Assembly: GCF_009870125.1 (NCBI RefSeq)
Contig: NC_046683.1
Location: 10,292,001 to 10,356,000 of the forward strand
Direction of reading: 5' to 3'
Origin: Drosophila pseudoobscura
Taxonomy: Eukaryota; Arthropoda; Insecta; Diptera; Drosophilidae
Length of the DNA stretch: 64,000 nt
Both the position numbers and the translations under genes were made by a program. Of the stretch, positions 23,041 through 36,300 are shown in pieces. Under the pieces are notes generated by a model, which was not told the DNA's origin, did not search any database, and saw nothing but the letters and a program-made list of their open reading frames with translations. Numbering within the stretch: the first letter of the stretch is position 1; each line of letters opens with the position of its first letter.

Positions 23041-26000
23041 GATCCATCTTTTTATTTATTTGAAAGCTTCTACAGGTCTTGAGATTCTACAGATGAAAGA
23101 TGAATAATACTTTCAAAATTGATGACTTTTCAAGGATGGATAATTTAAGGGCAAAAAACACCGAGTCCATGATGCGAAAGTAGAGCTCTGAGTACTGGCA
23201 AAACTACTGCCATTCCGGCAAGGAATAGGAATATTTTCTGAAATGGACATAAATAACTCTTATTTATAGCTGTAGTTCGGGATTTTTTGGATTTTTGGGT
23301 CACAAAAAGACATAGAGGAAAGGATCTGTACATCTCTAAAAGATAGTTCACCGCTGAAGGCGAGAGTTTCAAAGCAGAGCCGAAATAAGTTGGAAATGTA
23401 GAATCAATATTTCTGACTTTTAGTGAATGGAATTTGCCATAATCCTCTCCAAACTCTCGGGGGCTACCCGGATACACACCTGATTGGATGGATGGGGATA
23501 AATTACTCAAACTGTGGCTGTGGTGTGTGGCGGCTTCGGCTTAAGAGATCCTTGGAATTCGGCTCAGTAAATAACCCGATCGTCAGCAGCTACCAAAATA
23601 TACACGTACCCCAAAAACCTTCTGTGTCGTCGTCGTTTGTTTCCTCTGCACCTTGTTTGTGTTTTTGTATTTATTGGCATTCGTTTGGGGCACGCGTCCG
23701 CGTCTGCCTCTGTGGCTTGCGGCTTTGTCGAGTGAGTCGAGGAGTCTCTCTGATCCCAAAAGCCCTTCGACTTCGACCGTCTGTGCCTTGACAACAATTG
23801 TTGAGGCGACTCCCCGACAATGAAACGAAACGAAACGAATCGAGGCAGGGCGAGTCGACTCCGATTCGACTCTGAGTCGAGTCAGCCATCATCATCATAA
23901 ACCATTAATTCAGCTCATAAAAACATGCCACGCCCCAGCACAACACAGCACAAAACAGCACAAAAGTGGCTTCTTATTCCATCCACTACGTATTCCGCTC
24001 AAACACAAATACAATAGACGTATATCCTTAACTTTAGAGGAGGTTAATCCCGACCACCGACCACCGACTACCGACTACCGACTGCCGCCCTTTCGATTAT
24101 TATTATTTTCTATTAATTATGTTAATGAAAATGCTGGAAATTCATTTGCCATTTGCGGCTAATTGTCGCACCATGTGGCACGTGCCGCTCGTGCCTTCAA
24201 ATCAGATTGAGCATCCTCAGAGCATCCTCTCTATCTGGCAGATACATCGATTCCGAATCCGTTTCGGATTCCTATTCCCAAAGTTCTCAAATGCTGTGCC
24301 CTCTATTGTTATCTAGACAGAGAGAGAGAGAGAGGGAGAGAGAGAGAGACACGCGACTCGCAGTTCCAGTTCCCCAGTTCCCTGCCAATCCATCTCCATC
24401 TCCATCATCATCGTCAGTCATCGTCGTAGTCGTCGTAGTCGTAGTCGTCGCCATCAATGGGCGCGTGTTGCTTATAGAATTACCAACTAATTCGGTATTT
24501 ATGAGGCTTCGTCGAGTGCAGTTTGCGGGTCTAGGAATCGCTTGGGCTCTTGCCTTGGGGGGGGAAGGGGGCCATCGCCGTCGCCTGAAGAAGCCAGCAA
24601 ATTGAGATGCTCTTCGCAGGGGCCCCGGCCCCCTGCAAAAATTGTTTTTAATCTTTGCGTTGCGCCTTTTAGCATCGCGTAACCTTCCCGCCTCCCCACC
24701 TCCCCACCACCCCACTCCTCCCCCCAAACACAGGAACGGCAATGAAATGAGATGGTCCTCAAGGACCAGTCAAAGTTACCCAATTTTCAGTCCCACAAAA
24801 CACACACACGACCTGTGTCTCATTATTTTCGAAGGCCGCTCCCTTTTTTTGGGGGTTGGTAGGACATTGGAAGGACAGACAGGCCTCCCTGCCGCCTGCT
24901 GCCTGCCGCTTGCCGTTTGCCGCCGCCTGATTTGGCCGCATTTCCACGATAAGGTTCCATGTAGATATTCCGCCACAGATAGAACACACAGATTTGTCCA
25001 CAAAGAAAATGCCAATTAATTTTCGGGTTCGCAAGAGTACAGGCTGCTATCAATTTTTGGTAACCAGCTCTGACAAATCAGTTGGCAGGGCCTTAAAGAT
25101 ACTCAACAAAAAATGTATACAGAAAATGTACCCAAGGAATACCTGGCGGAGGATATCATTTAAGAGTCTTATATATGCATTATATGAGTATTTTTAAAGG
25201 GATATTTGGCCTATTTTGTACAGAAATATAGATAGTAGGAAAATGCTATAGGAATTTAATGAATAGGAATCTCCCTCAAGCGGGATTATATTTATACAAG
25301 TAATAATTACAGGATCTATTTTCCAATATACGATCTTTCACAGGATCTATACTCAGAGAAAAATGGTAAAGTAAGAAGAAACAGACCAATATTTAAATAA
25401 ATATTCGGTTTTTTTGTGGAACTAAATATACATAAATTATTGTTCGAATTATTCGGAATTATTCGATTGAATGTATCTAAAGGAAGATAAGGAAGAAAAA
25501 AGAAACCATTGAAGGAGTCCAAGCTCGAATTTGGTTGGATCTTTGTTGGCCAATCAGTCCTTCCTTTAGCAATAGATTCGTTACGAGAAACAGTGCTTAA
25601 AAAAGACAGGGAAATCCTTGGGGAAGCTGCTTGTTGTGGTTAGGGTATTGAAAATTCGTTTTACATACACTCAAAGGCCATATTCCCATCGAAGAGCCAG
25701 AGGCTGGCTGGCTGGCTGGCTGGTGATGTTGTTGCTCGGCGGTTGGCTGGCGTTCGTCGATTTGACTGGCGGCACGTGACCTGCTCCTGCTCCTGCTCCT
25801 GGTTTTGCTTCTGCGATGCCAATCATCATTCGATGATGTGGTCCGTCCTGCTACTTGACAATGTTTTCATCTTTCACGCTGAGCGGCTGCCTTTTTGGCA
25901 TTTTATTTATCAACTTAATTTCTGGAATGGAACACGAACACCCCTTCAAGGGCCTTATAGAGCCACCCCTTCGTTTCGGGGGCAGTGGCGGGTGGCGGTT

Positions 26001-26705
26001 GGCTCCGCTCCTGCACTTTGCCGATAATGTGCGGCGTGTGTGTTTATTGTGATTTGTGGCACGCACTGCCCGCGGGATACCATACCCCATACCCCCCACC
26101 CTTCGAGCAGGTTGAATGCCTCTGGAATGGTATTTGAAGTGATCCGTTCGCTGAGAGAAAAGAACTTATGCTAAATAGGCAAAAGTAAAGTTGCTGGGGG
26201 GGCGGGGGGTGAGAGTGTGGCACGTGGAAAACTCTTGCCAAAAACGGCGAGAAGAGAAAAGCTCTTAATTAATGGGCGCCGGCCCCTCATTGTCCGGCGA
26301 TCATGCTAATTTCAGCTGTTAACGGATCGTATCTTGGATCCCCAATCGCATCCGAAGCCTGACAAATTGCTCAGTGCCAGCGCCAGGCGGCGAAGATTCT
26401 GCGGTGATGATCAATCACAGAGTACGGAAAGTTTGCTGAAAAGATCAGAGAGGCAGAGAGATTGAGCGAGCTTAATGAGTGATCTGATCCATGCCCAAAG
26501 CTTTTGCCTTCGAACCAAACAAAAGGGAAAAAGCGCCCAAAGCTCATGCACAACAAACTCCCAACACACACACACACACATACAACCCACATACACGTAT
26601 GCAGACGTACGCCTGCTGCAGTTCGATTGCATTGGGAGTCGAGAGAGAGAGAGAGGGAGAGAGGGAGTGTGGTTTGCTTGCACAGGTGAGCGCCTTATCA
26701 GCTTA

Positions 26706-26769
26706 TCTGCTCTGCTCTGCCCTGCTCTGCCCTGCTCTGCTCTGCCCTGCCCTGCTCTGCCCTGCCCTG
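26706..26769. repeat. CTGCTCTGCC-type array
   Basis: Tandem units alternate between CTGCT and CTGCC pentamers in the intergenic DNA downstream of oc. Confidence 0.9.
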
Positions 26770-27799
26770 TCGACGGGTGTGTTACTTCTACTAATTTGCT
26801 TTACAGTTCCAGCAATTTGCGCCGTATCAAGGAATGGCACTGAAAACAAAAGCGAAATGAGGGGGCCTCGGTGGCCCCAGCAGGCCGAGGAAGTGTATTA
26901 GAATGCCCATAATCCTTGCATCTTTAACTCCATCCTTCGTTCCCCTAATGCCCAAACAAAGGCACATCCAAGCTCCAATGAAGTTCGTTGCGGTGCGAGC
27001 CAATTACAGATCGCTCCTTCCCTCACCGTCGAAACACCACCAATGCTCACCTTCTTCCCATGCCCCCTTGGAGACCATCCAACCCATCATCAGCAACGTC
27101 TCTGGGAGATTGAAGATGGTAGATGGGAACACGGGAGTTGCAAGACGAGACTAACAAAAGGTTAAGCTTAATTTGATTAATTAGTATAAAAAATGTTTTC
27201 AAAAAATTCCCCATTAAAGCCCAGAGCGAGAGCCCGGCACAAAAAAATATGTATACGATTCCAAAAAAAATTTGTATACGAGCATATTTTCGTATACGTA
27301 TCTTTTTGCCTTTGTTTTGCAGCGGAATGTGCTACTTGTATTGAAAAATGGTCCCCCAACAAAAGATGAGACTCGAAAATCGACAAAATATTATACGGAT
27401 GGGTATTTACGATAATAATACTCAAATACGTATGTACATATATGGATGGACAGTGGACAGTGGACAGTGGATGGGTATGGTATGGTATGGTATGGATATA
27501 CGCATTGATTTAGCATATATAAAGCGTGTGATTCAAGTTGAATTATTTATGCGGTTTTCTGCTATTTTTACAGCGACGCAACGCATTGATTATTGCTTTT
27601 TAAACACAATATTTAAATGAATGGCGATAAATAATGCAGTTTGTGTCGCTCTGCCGTGCTCTGTTGTGTTTCTCTGCCTCTTTTGTCAGAGCTGACGATC
27701 TGATCCGACATTGTCATTGCATAAATTTCGGCTTTTTACAGCCCAAAACCAAAAGCAACAAAGCATTCGTTAAGGGAAGTCCAAATAAATAAATACTCA

Positions 27800-27831
27800 T
27801 ACCCGTACCCGTACCCGTACCCGTACCCGTA
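27800..27831. repeat. ACCCGT hexamer array
   Basis: Five nearly perfect ACCCGT units lie in intergenic DNA. Confidence 0.9.
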
Positions 27832-30110
27832 CACAATGCGATGTTTTTTTTTTCAAAGGTCCAACAGCCGTTGCCCCAGGTTCCCTACCGCAGTCGAGGT
27901 ATGGAAACTGAAGGAAACCCCAACAAACTTCTGGTATATCTTACTGGAACCAACCCCAACGATCGTACCCCATCGTAAAATCATCAAAGTTAACAGATTT
28001 CGAGGCTTATCAATAATAACGCCATTTGAAGCCATTTTCTACTACTTTTCAACTTCCATTTTCTGTGTGTTCTGCCATTACAATTATCCCGAAATGTTTA
28101 CTTATCTAATCAATCCTTTCGATTTATCCCTTAATCCCAGAGAGCATGTTCTCACCGATAGAGATATACTTCACCAAATTTAAGGCATGCCAACAGCATG
28201 ATGTCTCAGGATGTAACATGTTTAATATCATTTTAATAGTATCGAATCAATCAAAAGAGAAAACACCATAATAATGAAATATACATTGTACATACATATA
28301 TTTCGCTGTTTTCCCTTGAAAACAATGTCGGTCTTTAGGCTTTTCCAAAGTGTTCCCGAACTGTTCCCCGAAGTGTTCCCATTTATTGCTGACCAAATGG
28401 CTTCCACATGCCCTCCACATGGATTCCAAGTGCGGCCTGTGTATTGCCATCTCGTTTTGCGGAGGGGGCGTCAACCAAGGGCTCTGCCGGCGTCGCTCTG
28501 CCGCCGCGCTCTGGAATTGTCGCCATTGCAGTTTTGGTGTGCGAGTGAGACGAGCATATGGCTACCACATAGAGAGCTATGTGTTGTGTGCGTGTGCTCG
28601 TGTTCTCGTGAGTGTTTGTGTGTGTGTGTGCATTTGTTTGCGTTTTGCCGTTGCTTACATTAATGTTTCGCTCTCCTGCGCTCGCTCTCTCCTGCTCGCT
28701 CTTCGGCAGGAACCGAAAAGCCACCATCCAAAGCAACGCAACATTTTTCGCCTCTCTCACTACAAAGTCACAATTCTCTTTGCTGATATGCCGTTATGTG
28801 GGGCTCGAGGATGGGATTTTGGGGTTGGAGCTCGTTCTTTCCTCCTTTTTTTTTTTCTCACAACTTTTTTCCCTCCTTTCGCTTATTTCCAAGTATTTTT
28901 CTTTCGGTTTCGTTTATTTTGTTGTTTCTTTCTTCATTTTCGGGGCGAACGAATTTTTTCCTTTCCATTTCCACACCCCCCCTAAACCAAAAAAAAAAAA
29001 AAACTGGCAACGCCAATCAACCCCCCTCCGCCAAACCCCTTATATGGTTGATATATAAGCTCCCCCCCCACCCCCACCGCCACGCCACGCCACACACAAC
29101 CTCTGTATACTGGCGCTCTTCTGGTAGCCCAAGATATTGTACTTTATGTACAGCCACCAGCACCAGCAGCAGCATGAGCACAAGAGGGTGGTTCTGTAGG
29201 GGTGGAGCAGGCCAAAAAGAGATAACGAACTAACTAACTAACTAACGGTGAAATCAAAATCAAGCAGGCAAAGACGCTGCCACCGATTAGGGGCGCAAAG
29301 GGAGGGGTTGTTTATGCCAAAGGCGAAAGAGGGTTCGGTGAGAAATGTACAAAAAGTGTAGGGAAAGAAAGGGAATAGGCATCCCAACAGAGTCGGTGAG
29401 AGAGAGAGAGAGAGAGAAAGGGAGTGGGATTGGGAAGCTCCACTTCCCTGGCAAAAAGTAAAGAAAGACGAGTGTACAGGATCCATCCACAGATTCTCAT
29501 CCAGAACACAGTTTTCGTGTTCTCTGAACTCTCACTAGTGGCCCTCTAGGGGAACCATCCCCTCCTCTTCTATGGATGATTCCATTTGGCAACAAATTTC
29601 TCCATTTTCCAATGGGTTCTCAAACATTTTCCTTGTCCTGGATTTCCCTTTGCCTCGGATTAATCGACAGACTATGGCAATTAGAGCAAAATTTGATTGG
29701 GGCGGAGGCCTCTGGGGTCCGCTTTCTTCTGAACATTTTCCCTAATGGAAAGTTTTGAGAAGTAAAAATTCTTCAATACTTCTGTGGATTAAACTGCTGC
29801 TGCTATAAAGTGCTTTAATGGGCTGTATATATCCGTAAATGGGGAATTCCTATTCCCCTCATTCGCATTCTTTGGCACTCTTTGGCACCTTTAGGCCCCA
29901 ATAATAACTTGAAAACAGAAGACAGGCTTTTTGTCCGAAATTAACAAAGATTTCGCGAAAAAAAACAAGCAAACCTTAAACAAACAAAAACAAGAGAAAT
30001 ATAAAAACAAATCAAATGAAAAATGAGCAGATTTTCTTTATTATTGCTATTATTATTATTTGGTATTATTCTTATGTTTACAGTCTGCTGTTTATTGTTT
30101 TAATTTCTGT

Positions 30111-30143
<33 letters not shown>

Positions 30144-32000
30144 CTGGCTTTTTGGGTAATTTGTTGATTAAAACAACAGCAAAAATTCAGGGTAAGGTCT
30201 CACCTGTCCTCCGTCTCCGTCCGGTCCGTCTGTCTGTCTGTGTGTTTGCCTCTGCTTTGTATTTGTTGCTGCTGCCGTTTCAGGCATTAAGCATTTTGAG
30301 TTTTCAATTCATTTGACTTTTCATTGCAAATGCCAGGGTATTATCCACACGCTTTTAAATTAATTAAATGCAGGCAACAGCAACAGCAAAGGCAAAGGCA
30401 TCGCAGAGGCCAGTGGCAGAGGCAGAGGCAGTGGCAGTGGCAGTGGCAGTGGCAAGCGGCAGCTTAAAGGCAAATGAGGTAGAAAGGGAGGTGGATGGTT
30501 GCTTGGTTGGTCGGTCGGTTGGTAGGGATGTAGGCAGCGCTACTTAGAGGCACAGAGCTACAGGGGTGAGGCATCATCAGCAGCAGCAGCAAGAGGCAAG
30601 GCCGAAGCCTGCGATACCCTCACAGATACGCATATCATAGATCCATTTACTTATAGATACTTATGGAAACGATCTGGCAGAGAGGAGCTCTCAATTCCCA
30701 GGCGGAATCCTCAATAATCATATGAGTTCCCCAATAAATTGGAACTTCTATAGATCCGAAACAAAACTAGTAGTGAAATCGTGAGATTAAGTCCGAAAAC
30801 GGAGTCTCTGGGGCAGTGGGCAGTGGGCAGAGGGTTGCTTAAAAATCGAACCCCTATACCGCTTTGGCAAAGAACAATGGCACTCACCCCCTGCCCCTGC
30901 CCCTGCCCCTGCCCCTACCCCTACCCCATCCCCTACTGCTTGCCACTGCCACTGACACTGCCCCGTGGATAAGTGATATGCTAATTGGCATATGCCCAAT
31001 TAAACGCTGTGGCAACACCATAGCAACCATGCAACCAGCGAAATGCAGAAACCAAAACAATCAGCAGGAGCTGCAGCGACAGGACATGCTTTAATTTCCA
31101 ACTTAAATTGCGATCAGAGTGCCAATCGGAAGACGTGCAGGCACACCCACACGAGCATCCTTTAAGACCTTTGCCTCCTGGAAGCACACCTTTGATAGGA
31201 TTCAGTAATTACAGCAGCTGTTGCAACTGCAGCAACACAATCTGCCGTAAGTACATATAGGACAGCAGCATTAAGATGACAAAGTCGCAAGAACAATGGG
31301 GGGAATGGGGGGAATGGGGGGTGGCAAGTGCAACCGCAGGGGAAGCTTCTTACAGATGGATCCATAACGACAGCATCAATACACAAGAAGGCACCTTGGG
31401 ATGCTTTGAAGGCAGGGAACAACAGCAGCAGCAACGACTACGGCAATCCCTACTCTTCAAGGAGCAATCAGGAGGAGCTTTCAGAAGAATGAAAGGGAAA
31501 AACCCATAGCTGAAGCAGCAGCAACATTAGTTACATTACACGGCAACAAAGAAGGAGGATGAGGCAGCAACAACAGCCGCACGGGACTGAATAAAGATGC
31601 AACAACAGGAGCCACGAGAGCCAGACCCCCCACGAGAACAACAGGAGCCTACAGGACAGAGGGCATCTGCTGTAGTTTGTATCCAAGCAGCCACACCATC
31701 TATACCAACACATGAGCCCATATTGGCCAAAAAATAGAAGAAGCCATAGCACAACGCAACAGAAACTGAGGGGCCTCCGCCGCTGTTAAGAGCTGCAGAA
31801 TCAATTACGGCAATACCAAGAGATAGGGGATAGGATATACTTTGTCAAGAGGCTACAAAAAATAACATTTCCAAGCCCCAAGCAACAACACCAGCAGCCA
31901 CAGCTGCCACATCAGGTACAAAGAAAGTAAAACTCAAATCAGAAACAATTACCGTAGCAGGGCTTGGCAGGGGGAACTTACCCACTGATTAGATCGGGGT

Positions 32001-33270
32001 AACTAATTTGGGAGGAAGTACTCATCTCCATTCTCCATTTGATACGCAACATTTGCTGGCGGCGGTGTATCCTGGTGGCAGCGGGGGGATGGGAGGACGC
32101 AATGATGTCATGGGTTAAGGCATGCTGCAGGATGCTGCGTTGCTAGGTGTTGGCATTAACATTAACCCAGGAGCGGCAAGGAGCAGCAGCAGCCCATCAT
32201 TTAGCCATAATCAAAGCAATCACCCGCAACAGATGGACGGGGGGAGTGGATGGGCTGCGGGCTAACGGTCGAGTGCTGAGGGGGAGGCATGTGGCATGGG
32301 CTGGTTGGCATGGGCTGTGGCCTGGGTGGGGTGGGGGGCAGGGCAGGGCAGAGTTAAGTCAAAATGTTAATGTTCCTGTTCCATGATTCAAGTTAAATGC
32401 ATATGTCAACATTTTGTGGCATTTTCTCGGATTTTACATCTTGCGATAGCAGAGGGCGGGGTTGGATGAGCCACAGGGCTGCCCCTGTGAGGGGGAGATA
32501 GATGTATAGATTATGCCTCAGGGCAGTGATTGAGGAGGAGTGAGGAGAGGACAGATTTAATTAATGTAATTTTTCATCATGTTACGGTTTAATAGGCAAT
32601 GAAGAGCCTTAACCGATCATTTATCGATAAAATACGACCATCGATAAACCGATTTTAAATCAATTTCAAAATAAATACTAACTGATTATCCATTTCCCCA
32701 GTTTATAATGGTTAATTAGGCCTCCTTCTTGGGGTTTCTAATGATCAACCAAATGACTCACGATCATCAGCCGCCATTTTGTGATGCTTCGAAGGACAGG
32801 CAGTCAGGCTGCGGGCTATATTGAATTACCAGATATTGCCTAATTGAAATGTTTGCTCTATTTTGGCCTCAAATAGTTTTTGACACTCTCTCGGCTTCCA
32901 TTTCCATTGGCATTGCCATTCCAATCCATTCCCGTAGATTGCTTATCGCGCCCAAGTGAGAAATGTCAATGCAAGGATTGTACCCGTGTACCCAGACAAT
33001 AGCATCCGAGGAGCAGACCGATCATTATTAAATATACATATACATATACGAGGGTTCATTTGTGTTTTTGCGAGTGTGTGTGTGTGCCCAACAATGGGAC
33101 CAAAAATGATCCCAATATCGATCGTGTCGCCATCGGCAGCACACAAAATATCAACACAAAGCCGAAGCCGGAGGAGGAGGATCAGGGGCCAGTCGGCAGT
33201 CAGAGACAGAGGCAATGGCGAAAGGCAGGCCAGGCAGATGAGTAGATGGGTTCTGAGTGCATTTCTCTCT

Positions 33271-33306
<36 letters not shown>

Positions 33307-36300
33307 CTGTGTGTGTTGTTTGAAAGCCGATCGCTTGATTGACAGTACCTCTCCGCTTCGCTTCGCTTCGCTCCGCTCTAGACTGCGACTGAGCAGCAGG
33401 GCAATCAGGGAATCAGGCGGATCAGAAATTGGAACTATCGACTATCATCGACAGCCACAGCCCTCCAGACAAAGGGAGAAACTCTTGCCACGGGTGTTGA
33501 TTGGCTTCGATAACGCACAGGCAGTAGGGGAGCCACCGACAGAGTGAGAGGCGGTGAGGCGAGGGGCAATCTGTCATACGATCCTTGAACTGGAACCGGA
33601 CCATAGGACGAGTGCTAATGCCTTGCTAATGATCAAACACATAAGCGTCTTTGAATCAAATCCAAAATGGAACAGTACACAAATAAACTGCAGATATCTG
33701 GACTCATTATTCACATAGTTTTTCCAATGATTGCCCCCCAAGGGAAAGGTCTTCTATCAACACTCAGAGAAAAAAGAAACACGCCCATATTTAAATTAAA
33801 TATTCTGCTATTAAATTCAAGCTTCTTTTATAAGAAATATATTTCTTTTAAATATGAAATATATTTACATTTTTTATAATTTCCACTCTCGGTGCAGATC
33901 TATTAATCGATTCTTAGGGTTCTTTTCTCGGTCAAATATCTTCAAAAACATTATTTTTGAAAGCATTCTTAAACATGTTTGAAATCTTTGCAAGAACTTT
34001 TAGTTTTTCACCTTCAAAATATTGCAAAAATAATCTGTAACCAAGATTCTCAAATTTTCGTTTAAGTAAAAAATTGGAAAAAATTCCCTTTGGAACTGGG
34101 GGTTCTTCTCTCCTGAAACGGTGAAATTTTGCTACAATTTTGTTCTTGCCACCGGAGCGATCTGTTGTACTGGTGGCTCTCTCTCTCCTTTAAAAGGTTT
34201 TTAGCCAACAACTAAGTAAGTCTCCAATTAGCGGGTACCCCCCAGGTGCGGAACCTACTACCTACCTCGAGAGGGTCGGCGGCGAAGAAGCACTTGCTTT
34301 TGGGGCTTTAACACTTGGCATCTGGCCAAGAGCCTGGACTGGTGACTGGGGCCTGGGCCACGGGTATCTGGTGACAACAGCAGCAGCGGCCAATGGTCCA
34401 ATGGTCTCTCTGGGACGAAGATGGCCAACAACAAAGGGGTGGACAGGTGGACAGCGAGTGCGGAGAGTGTGGTGTGTGGTGGGGGGTTGGGCGTCGGGCG
34501 TCGGGGGTTACGGGGGGGTGGAGGGATGTTATAATGTTGCTGTAACTATGGATGTGAGGCGTGGGTAGGCGGGAGGAGTGGGGAGGGTTGGAAACGTCAA
34601 CATAAGCAGGCAAGGTATTATTTTTAAGCTCTTCCTTCATTGTCTGCCCGCCCAGACAACGACAACGACAACGACAACGAAGACCAAGATAAAGACAAGA
34701 GAGTAAGAGACGAACGAGGGGGCAAGAGAAGGGGACGCTTGGCCAAGACGGAGCAGGGGCGAAACAAGAAGAAAGGGAAGGGGATGAAGATGAAGATGGG
34801 GATGGGAATGGGTACGGGGATGGGGATGGGGACGGGGAAGAAGATGTTAACGTTGACGTTTGGATCGAACTAAATAAATGTATTTACTTGTATTTTGTGG
34901 CCCTATGGGCAGGGACCAGAACAGAGAGGGATGAGGAGGGCTTCAAGAGAGCGAGCGAGAGAGAGAGAGAGAGAGGGGATGGAGAGTGGGTGAGAGAGAG
35001 GGGTTGTGGGTGAAGGAGTCTCAACTGTAATTTAAAACCCTCCTCGCGGACCCCCCAACAGCCAACAGTGGAAGTTGAATTAAAAAACACACAAATGCCA
35101 CAAAAGACAAAAGACGGAGACAGATAGAGATAGAGATAGAGATATAGGAGCCCACACTAAAAAAGAGATGGATATATTTGTAGATATGACAGATACAAAG
35201 ATAAAGAGAGAGCGAGAGAGCTCAGATAGAGATAGGGAGAAAAGAAGAACAAACGAAATGCCAAGAAATATGTCAATGAATTCCAAATGCCCTGACAACC
35301 GAAAGGGGCTCCCACCGCGGACAAGGGGGGGGGGGGGGGGGGGGGAGGGGAGCAATGGGGAGCAAAAGAGAGGTGGCCATAGAGGACTTAGTGCGGTCCA
35401 AGTCCAGGCCAATGGAATGAACCTCCGGCCACAGGGAACGAACGCGAGCGCTGAGCGTTCGGCGGAACGTGGGACGCCGTCACATTGATGGACAGCGAGC
35501 CCGGCCGGACATAGAGAGCGGAGGAGAGCCGGAGGAGGGACGGCGCAAGCCGGGAGTCGGGACGGCGACAGAGGGCAGCAGCTTAAGCTGGACCTGGCTC
35601 CGAGCTCTGATTCCAATGATGACGCTGACGCTGTGGCCCCCGTTCGAGGGATACCCTAACCCGAAGTCCAAACGGCCTACTGACGCCTCCAGATGACTAG
35701 CAGAATATTCCGATTGAATTCTACATTTCAGATAGTATAAGACAAGGACTTAGCAGGGATTTCTTGCAAGAAATTCATTCAGGAAAATGTGACTAAAGAG
35801 TGGAGTTTATTTGACTCCGATTTCAACAATCCATCTTTCATCTACCATCTACTTACGTATGTACTTATAGGGTGGTGGATTCCATAGGTACTCTGAATTC
35901 TAGAGGTACTCGAACCTCTTCCGATTCTCGTCTTTCGATAACCCTTTCAGAGCTAACGCCGGACGGACAATCTGAAAGGCAACGTATTCCTAAGTGGTGG
36001 CCGTAGGGCAACTAGAGTGCGGCTTGGGGACTACGGTAAGAATTCTTTCTTGTTGCCTTACCCGAGTTTTGATGAGGAAAAATGTGTGCTCTAATTGACA
36101 GTTTTTAGATTTTAATCTTTGGCCCACAGCACAGCAGCAGCAGCAGCAACAGCAACGGAATGAAGAGAGAGAATTTGACTCCTCGCTAATGCATTTTCAG
36201 CGTTTTTGGACGCCCATGCGATGGCGATGGCGATGGCGATGGGAGCAGCTTATGGCCACCAACAATGACATGTGTGCTGCTGGGCCGCGCTTAGCGGTGT

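Larger units (their letters stand above)
23041..32000. other. intergenic DNA downstream of oc, first half
   Basis: I see no supported gene. Open frames are short and dominated by simple repeats. The segment includes a CTGCTCTGCC decamer array (26706-26769), an ACCCGT hexamer array (27800-27831), a TG run (30111-30137), a CCCCTG array (30888-30915) and one copy of a small dispersed repeat (from 25351). It may hold distal oc regulatory elements. Confidence 0.5.
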
